Assembly: GCA_030447005.1 (NCBI GenBank)
Contig: JAUJME010000023.1
Location: 1-10,473, forward strand
From: Solirubrobacteraceae bacterium
GTDB taxonomy: Bacteria; Actinomycetota; Thermoleophilia; Solirubrobacterales; Solirubrobacteraceae
DNA: 10,473 nucleotides
Reading direction: 5' to 3'
Made by a program: the position numbers and the translations under genes. This document shows positions 6,879 through 10,473 of this stretch, in pieces. Under the pieces are notes generated by a model. It did no database searches. It had not been told where the DNA came from and saw nothing but the letters and a program-made list of their open reading frames with translations. Within the stretch, counting starts at the first letter, position 1. Every line of letters starts with the position of its first letter.

Positions 6879-7564
6879 GCGATCTCCTCGCCCGGGCGTA
6901 TGAGCTCTTCGTCGCGCCGGCCGATCCGGTGCGCGGGCCGGGAGCGGCCCGTCGCGCCGCCATCGCGCCGCCGGCCGGCGCGGTCGTCGCGGCGGTGCTG
7001 GGGAGCGAGGTCACGGCTCCGCCGGTGGCGACGCTCCTCGCGGGCGAGCTGCGGCTGCGCCGCCGGGCCGGTTGCGCGCTGGTCGGGGAATGGCGGGCCG
7101 GCGGCGCACCTGCGCCGGACGAGGAGGTTCGCGGCGCCGTGGCGGTGGCCGGGCGGGCGGCCCGGGCGCTGGCGGCCAGGCTCGAAGAGCGCGGCCTGCC
7201 GAGCGTGGCGGCGTCCGGCCGCCTCGTGCGCGTGTCCCTGCCGGCCGAGCCGGAGGCGGCGGCCGGCGCGTGGGAGCGGGCTTGCGCCGCCGCCGGCTGC
7301 GCGGCCGTCCTCGCCGTCGCCGGCGCGCGACCCGCCGCCTTCGGCGACCTGCTCGACGGTCAGGATCTGGTCGCGCTCGTGCTCGACCCGGCCGCGGGCG
7401 AGCTGGCCTCGCTCGCGCAGGCGGGCCTCGTCGGCGTCCGCGCCCCGGTCATCGCCTGCCGTCCCGTGCCGGCCGGCGTGGCGCGGCTGGCGGCGGCCTC
7501 GTCGGTGGCGACCTCCCGCGCGCTGGGCGCCGAGCTCGCCGGCGCGGTCAGGGCGCTCGCATGA
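6875..7564 (+). CDS. Unknown protein in the pseudopilin cluster, possible degenerate ParA/TadZ-like fold
   Basis: The 229-residue product is very rich in Ala, Arg and Val and matches no family I can name. It is bounded by ATGA overlaps on both sides, so it is almost certainly translated together with the second TadE-like gene and the downstream fusion. No signal peptide or membrane helix is evident, so it is probably cytoplasmic. Two segments resemble parts of a ParA/MinD-type fold. AVVAAVLGSEV...VATLLAGEL (about 36-59) sits where strand-loop-helix of a P-loop would be but lacks the Lys and Ser/Thr of Walker A. DLLDGQDLVALVLDP (158-172) resembles the strand after the Walker B region. Tad systems normally contain such a protein (TadZ/CpaE). 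This likeness is inference and could be coincidental. Confidence 0.65.
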   Translation: MSDLLARAYELFVAPADPVRGPGAARRAAIAPPAGAVVAAVLGSEVTAPPVATLLAGELRLRRRAGCALVGEWRAGGAPAPDEEVRGAVAVAGRAARALAARLEERGLPSVAASGRLVRVSLPAEPEAAAGAWERACAAAGCAAVLAVAGARPAAFGDLLDGQDLVALVLDPAAGELASLAQAGLVGVRAPVIACRPVPAGVARLAAASSVATSRALGAELAGAVRALA

Positions 7565-8937
7565 GGGCGCGGCGCCGGCCCAGGGCGCGGTCGCGGGCGT
7601 GCCGCTCGTCGGCGGACGGTCAGGCGGCCGTGCTGCTGGTCGGCGCCATGCTGGCGATCCTGGCCGGTGCACTCGTCCTGGGCGCCGTCGCCCGCGGCAT
7701 CGGCGTGCGCTCGGAGGGCCAGCGCAGCGCCGATCTGGCCGCCCTGGCCGGCGCCCGGGCCATGCACGCCGCCTACCCCCGGCTCTTCGAGCCGGCACTC
7801 GTGCGCGGGCGGCCGAACCCGCGCCACCTCGACAAGGCCGACTACCTGGCCCGCGGCCGCCGCGCCGCGGAGGCGACCGCCCGGGCCAACGGAGCCGGTG
7901 CGACGACGATCACCTTCCCCGACGCCGCGACCATCGCGCCCGTCCGGGTGCGCGTGCGAGTGGTCGAGCGCATCGACGTCGGCCGGGGATCCGCCCGCCG
8001 GACGGCGCGCGTCGGCGCGGTCGCAGAGGCCGAGCTCGCCCCGCCGGACGGCTTCGGCGCGGCGACCCCGACGGGCGACGAGTACGACGGCCCCCTCGCC
8101 TACCGGCAGGGCAAGCCGATGCGGCCGGACGTCGCCGCCGCGTTCGACCGGATGGAGCGCGCCGCGGCGGTCGACGGCGTGGACCTCATCATCGCCAGCG
8201 GCTTCCGCTCCAACGCCGAGCAGGCGGCGCTCTTCGCCAAGCGGCCCGATCCCAAGTGGGTCGCGCCGCCCGGCCGCTCCCTGCACCGCCTCGCCACCGA
8301 GCTCGACCTCGGCCCGAGCGCCGCCTACGGCTGGCTGGCCGCCAACGCCGGCCGCTTCCACTTCGTGCGGCGCTACTCGTGGGAGCCGTGGCATTACGGC
8401 TACGTGCTCAATCCGCGCTCGTCGCGCCGCCCGGCCGGTGGTGTGGCGGGGGCCGGCGACGGTGAGGACGGGGAGGGCGGCGGCGCGGTCCCCGACTTCG
8501 TGCCGGCGCGCTTCGCCCGGCCGATCGCGCGCGCCGCCCAGCGCTGGAACGTCTCGGCCGCACTGCTCTCGGCGCAGCTCTACGCCGAGTCGAACTTCAA
8601 CCCGTTCGCGCGCTCGCCCGCCGGGGCGGGCGGGCTGGCGCAGTTCATGCCCGCCACCGGCCGCGCCTACGGCCTCTCGCCCGCGGAGCGTTTCGACCCG
8701 GAGAAGGCGATCGACGCCCAGGGCCACCTCATGCGCGACCTGCTCCGCGAGTTCGCGTCCGTCCCGCTCGCGCTGGCGGCCTACAACGCCGGCCCGGCGC
8801 CGGTGAAGGCGTGCGGCTGCGTGCCGCCCTATCCCGAGACCCGCGGCTACGTCGCGCGCATCCTCGGGCTGATGGAAGGAGCGGGGGAGGCGCTCGGCGG
8901 GGGCGGGGCGGGCCTCAAGGTGCGGCTCGTGCGGTGA
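7561..8937 (+). CDS. TadG-like anchor fused to VanY D,D-carboxypeptidase and SLT lytic transglycosylase
   Basis: This 458-residue protein is predicted to carry two cell-wall hydrolase domains outside the membrane. ATG 7561 overlaps the previous stop in ATGA. Residues 1-60: basic leader, then DGQAAVLLVGAMLAILAGAL and a membrane helix (about 20-46); RSADLAALAGARAM (about 55-68) is typical of TadG-like proteins. The +5 Glu of its TadE neighbours is Leu here. Residues about 175-285: VanY-type zinc peptidase, with SGFRSNAEQ (213-221), probable zinc ligands His242, Asp249 and His278, and catalytic Glu275 in EPWHYGYV. The SxHxxGxAxD motif is altered to S-L-H-R-L-A-T-E-L-D. After an acidic Gly-rich linker, residues about 315-440 form an SLT domain: catalytic Glu343 in YAESNFNP, GLAQFMPAT, LAAYNAGP (405-412) and the final PETRGYVARIL. 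Domain calls are strong; the role in a pilus is inferred. Confidence 0.88.
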   Translation: MRARRRPRARSRACRSSADGQAAVLLVGAMLAILAGALVLGAVARGIGVRSEGQRSADLAALAGARAMHAAYPRLFEPALVRGRPNPRHLDKADYLARGRRAAEATARANGAGATTITFPDAATIAPVRVRVRVVERIDVGRGSARRTARVGAVAEAELAPPDGFGAATPTGDEYDGPLAYRQGKPMRPDVAAAFDRMERAAAVDGVDLIIASGFRSNAEQAALFAKRPDPKWVAPPGRSLHRLATELDLGPSAAYGWLAANAGRFHFVRRYSWEPWHYGYVLNPRSSRRPAGGVAGAGDGEDGEGGGAVPDFVPARFARPIARAAQRWNVSAALLSAQLYAESNFNPFARSPAGAGGLAQFMPATGRAYGLSPAERFDPEKAIDAQGHLMRDLLREFASVPLALAAYNAGPAPVKACGCVPPYPETRGYVARILGLMEGAGEALGGGGAGLKVRLVR

Positions 8938-8971
8938 GCGCGCGGTCGCGGGCGGCGTGGGCCGGAGCACA

Positions 8972-9022
8972 CGTCGAGTGTGCGATTCGACCCCTATATG
9001 GGGCTCAATCGCACACTCGGCG
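8972..9022. terminator. Long nested inverted repeat between convergent genes
   Basis: A perfect 13-bp outer stem, CGAGTGTGCGATT (8975-8987) with AATCGCACACTCG (9007-9019), extends to 16 bp with a wobble and two further pairs (8972-9022). Inside, after a 3x3 internal loop, CCCC (8991-8994) pairs with GGGG (9000-9003) around TATAT. It lies between two genes that run towards each other, so a bidirectional terminator is the simplest reading. There is no T-run. Its length and AT-containing core are unusual in this GC-rich sequence, so an operator or dispersed extragenic element is possible. Confidence 0.55.
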
Positions 9023-9025
9023 CGA

Positions 9026-9044
9026 CCGGCGCCGAAGGCGCCGG
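9026..9044 (-). terminator. Hairpin directly after the collagen-like gene
   Basis: An 8-bp perfect GC stem, CCGGCGCC (9026-9033) with GGCGCCGG (9037-9044), encloses a 3-nt loop. It begins one base after the stop codon of the minus-strand gene. Position and stability suggest transcription termination or 3'-end protection for that gene. There is no T-run on the minus-strand side. Confidence 0.55.
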
Positions 9045-9045
9045 C

Positions 9046-10473
9046 TCAGAGGGCCTTGTAGCGGATGACGGACCCGCCCTTGAGCGTGACCGCCGATCCG
9101 GACACCTCGGAGCGGAAGCTCAGGCCGACCGTGCCGGCCGTCGCGCCGTTGCGGATGATGCCGCTGATCCGGGCCAGCCGGGGGGTGTTGGCCGCGTCGA
9201 CCGCGGTGGAGAGCGTCTCGACGCCGTAGGCGCTGCCGTACCGGGTGACCGCTCCGGTGGCGGAGTTCGGGATCTCGGAGCGCCAAGCGACCATCGTCGC
9301 GGCCGGCCCCGTCAGCGAGACGGCGAGCCCGGTCGTCGTCGCAGCGGTGGAGAAGGGAAGGAAGATCTCGAACTCGTAGTCAGTGTTCGCCGCGACAGGG
9401 AAGGCGAGTCCGGAGGCCGTCATGGTGCTCAGGCTCGTCGACACGTCGGCGGCCAGCTTCGGGCGGCCGTCGAAGCCGGGGTCGCCCTTCGCCGCGACGG
9501 TGTCCCAGTTGGTCGAGTCGCTCGCGGGCGCCGTCGAGGTCGTGCCCGCCACCTTGCGCCGGTAGCTGCTGCCGTTATGCGTGACGGCGTCGTCGACCTC
9601 GTAGGCGGTGGCCGCCGACCAGGTACCGCGCCAGTTCAGCCCGGGCGCACCCTTGGCGCCGGTGGCGCCGGTCGCACCGGTGTCGCCCTTGGGGCCCTGA
9701 GCCCCGGTCTCGCCCTGAATGCCCTGAATGCCCTGCTGACCCTGGGCGCCGGCCGCGCCGCTCGCACCCTCCGCGCCCTGCGGTCCTGCGGGACCGGTCT
9801 CGCCCTGGAGGCCCTGCGGTCCCGCGGGACCCGTCGCGCCCACCTCACCCCTCGCGCCGGTCGCCCCGGTCGCGCCCGTCGCGCCGGTCTCGCCCGTCGC
9901 GCCGGTCTCGCCGGTCACCCCCCGAAGTCCGATTTCCCCCTGCGGTCCCGCGGGACCGGTCGCGCCGGTGTCGCCCTGCGCGCCGGTGTCGCCCTGGGCG
10001 CCGGTGAGGCCTTGCGCGCCGCTGTCGCCCTTGGCGCCCTGCGCACCCGTCTCGCCCCGCAATCCCTGCTCGTCCTGAGGGCCGGCCGGGCCGGTCGCGC
10101 CCGTCTCTCCCTGGGCCCCGGTCTCGCCCGTGAGTCCCTGCGGGCCGGCGGGGCCGGTTGCGCCGGTGTCGCCCTTGGCGCCCTGCGCACCAGTCTGTCC
10201 GGTGAGCCCCTGGACGCCCGTGTCGCCCTTGGCGCCGGTCTCGCCGCGAAGTCCCTGCTCGCCCTGTGGGCCGGCCGGGCCGGTTGCACCGCTGTCGCCC
10301 TTGGCGCCGGTCGCGCCGGCGTCGCCCCTTGCGCCGGTCGCGCCCGTGTCGCCCTTTGCGCCGGTCGCGCCGGTGTCGCCCTTGGCGCCGGTTGCGCCGG
10401 TCGCGCCGGCGTCGCCCTTTGCGCCGGTTGCGCCGGTTGCGCCGGTTGCGCCGGTTGCGCCGGTTGCGCCGGT
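9046..10473 (-). CDS. Collagen-like surface protein with CBM5/12-like and phage-tail-like C-terminal domains (5' end missing)
   Basis: The frame stays open to the window edge, so the start and any secretion signal are not visible; the TTG at 10062 is an internal Leu codon, not the start. Visible length is 475 residues. Residues 1-280 are about 93 Gly-X-Y triplets, mostly [15 protein letters not shown] and GAK, with one break at residue 134 (Asp for Gly). KGD and Thr in the Y position are typical of bacterial collagen-like proteins, which form triple helices and may be Thr-glycosylated. Residues about 281-327 resemble a CBM5/12 (chitin-binding type 3) module: WRGTW...[15 protein letters not shown]...NWD. 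After a short GDPGFDG, residues about 338-475 form a beta-rich domain of the kind found at the ends of phage tail and collagen-like proteins ([31 protein letters not shown]). A trimeric surface adhesin or fibre is likely by inference. Confidence 0.9.
   Translation of the reverse strand, partial: TGATGATGATGATGATGAKGDAGATGATGAKGDTGATGAKGDTGATGARGDAGATGAKGDSGATGPAGPQGEQGLRGETGAKGDTGVQGLTGQTGAQGAKGDTGATGPAGPQGLTGETGAQGETGATGPAGPQDEQGLRGETGAQGAKGDSGAQGLTGAQGDTGAQGDTGATGPAGPQGEIGLRGVTGETGATGETGATGATGATGARGEVGATGPAGPQGLQGETGPAGPQGAEGASGAAGAQGQQGIQGIQGETGAQGPKGDTGATGATGAKGAPGLNWRGTWSAATAYEVDDAVTHNGSSYRRKVAGTTSTAPASDSTNWDTVAAKGDPGFDGRPKLAADVSTSLSTMTASGLAFPVAANTDYEFEIFLPFSTAATTTGLAVSLTGPAATMVAWRSEIPNSATGAVTRYGSAYGVETLSTAVDAANTPRLARISGIIRNGATAGTVGLSFRSEVSGSAVTLKGGSVIRYKAL
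9637..10473 (-). repeat. Collagen Gly-X-Y coding repeat array
   Basis: About 93 consecutive 9-nt units each encode Gly-X-Y and continue past the window edge. The units are degenerate over most of the array and become nearly identical towards the 5' side of the gene. Higher-order units recur: a block encoding GPAGPQG followed by GLQ, GLR or GEI appears several times, at about 9780-9830, 9930-9960, 10075-10100, 10135-10160 and 10260-10285. Confidence 0.93.
10421..10473 (-). repeat. Perfect 9-bp tandem repeat (GCGCCGGTT on + strand)
   Basis: Five identical copies of GCGCCGGTT are followed by 8 of 9 bases of a sixth, cut by the window edge. On the coding strand this reads GGC GCA ACC, i.e. Gly-Ala-Thr. 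Every copy uses the same codons, unlike the mixed codons in the rest of the collagen region, so the tract is recent or kept uniform by slippage. Confidence 0.9.

Noticed and set aside
7072..7560. Upstream extension of the hydrolase fusion frame
   Set aside because: The frame is open back to 7072, but the extension is Arg/Gly-rich low complexity overlapping the previous gene. The ATGA overlap at 7561 and the basic leader before the membrane helix mark the real start.
5400..7798. Two very long minus-strand open frames (484 and 582 codons) over the regulator and the pseudopilin cluster
   Set aside because: Both translate to Arg/Pro/Ala low complexity and run across several well-supported + strand genes and their boundaries.
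9818..9957. Two copies of the perfect palindrome GGTCCCGCGGGACC (9818-9831 and 9944-9957)
   Set aside because: They encode the recurring GPAGP segment of the collagen repeat with the same codons, so they follow from protein repetition rather than being an operator or recombination site.
9636..10289. Other-frame minus-strand open frames over the collagen repeat
   Set aside because: A 9-nt periodic repeat leaves all frames open; their products are Arg/Pro/Ala strings without Gly-X-Y order or domains.
9637..10473. Possible CRISPR-like or satellite array
   Set aside because: The repeats are contiguous 9-nt units without spacers, stay in one open frame and encode Gly-X-Y, so they are a coding repeat.
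9046..10473. Prophage remnant, suggested by the tail-like tip domain
   Set aside because: No integrase, capsid, terminase or attachment site is seen in the window, and such tip domains also occur in host collagen-like proteins. It cannot be excluded beyond the window edge.

Overview
The window comes from a very GC-rich bacterial chromosome. Gene content suggests an actinobacterium, probably of the Thermoleophilia/Solirubrobacterales type: a lipoprotein phosphate receptor, a compact pst-phoU operon flanked by winged-helix regulators, a Tad-like pseudopilin cluster and a long collagen-like surface protein. This taxonomic guess rests on overall character only; no marker gene is present.

Region 1 (1-4772, + strand) is a phosphate-acquisition block. 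The 3' end of an OmpR/PhoB-type regulator is followed by pstS, pstC, pstA, pstB and phoU, which are tightly packed (PstC and PstA share one base). The pstS leader carries three TTCAC-like half-sites at exact 11-nt spacing, the geometry of a Pho box. PstS captures phosphate outside the membrane, PstC and PstA form the channel, PstB powers it and PhoU relays transport status to the regulator.

Region 2 (4773-6124, + strand) has a second full-length OmpR/PhoB-type regulator with its own inverted, 11-nt-spaced Pho-box-like pair, then a small four-helix membrane protein of unknown function and a GC-rich hairpin. No histidine kinase lies in the window.

Region 3 (6161-8937, + strand) is a tightly packed cluster. 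It encodes two TadE-like pseudopilins (both with a G/E+5 prepilin site), a protein of unknown function that may be a degenerate ParA/TadZ-like P-loop protein, and a 458-residue fusion of a TadG-like membrane segment, a VanY-type D,D-carboxypeptidase domain and an SLT lytic transglycosylase domain. The last three genes overlap or nearly abut. The fusion would place two complementary wall-cutting activities outside the membrane next to a pilus-like apparatus. It is the most unusual object here.

Region 4 (8938-10473) is a convergent junction with two strong hairpins, then on the minus strand a collagen-like gene whose 5' end lies beyond the window. It shows about 93 Gly-X-Y triplets, a CBM5/12-like module and a phage-tail-like beta-rich C-terminal domain. 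A perfect 9-bp tandem repeat runs off the window edge.
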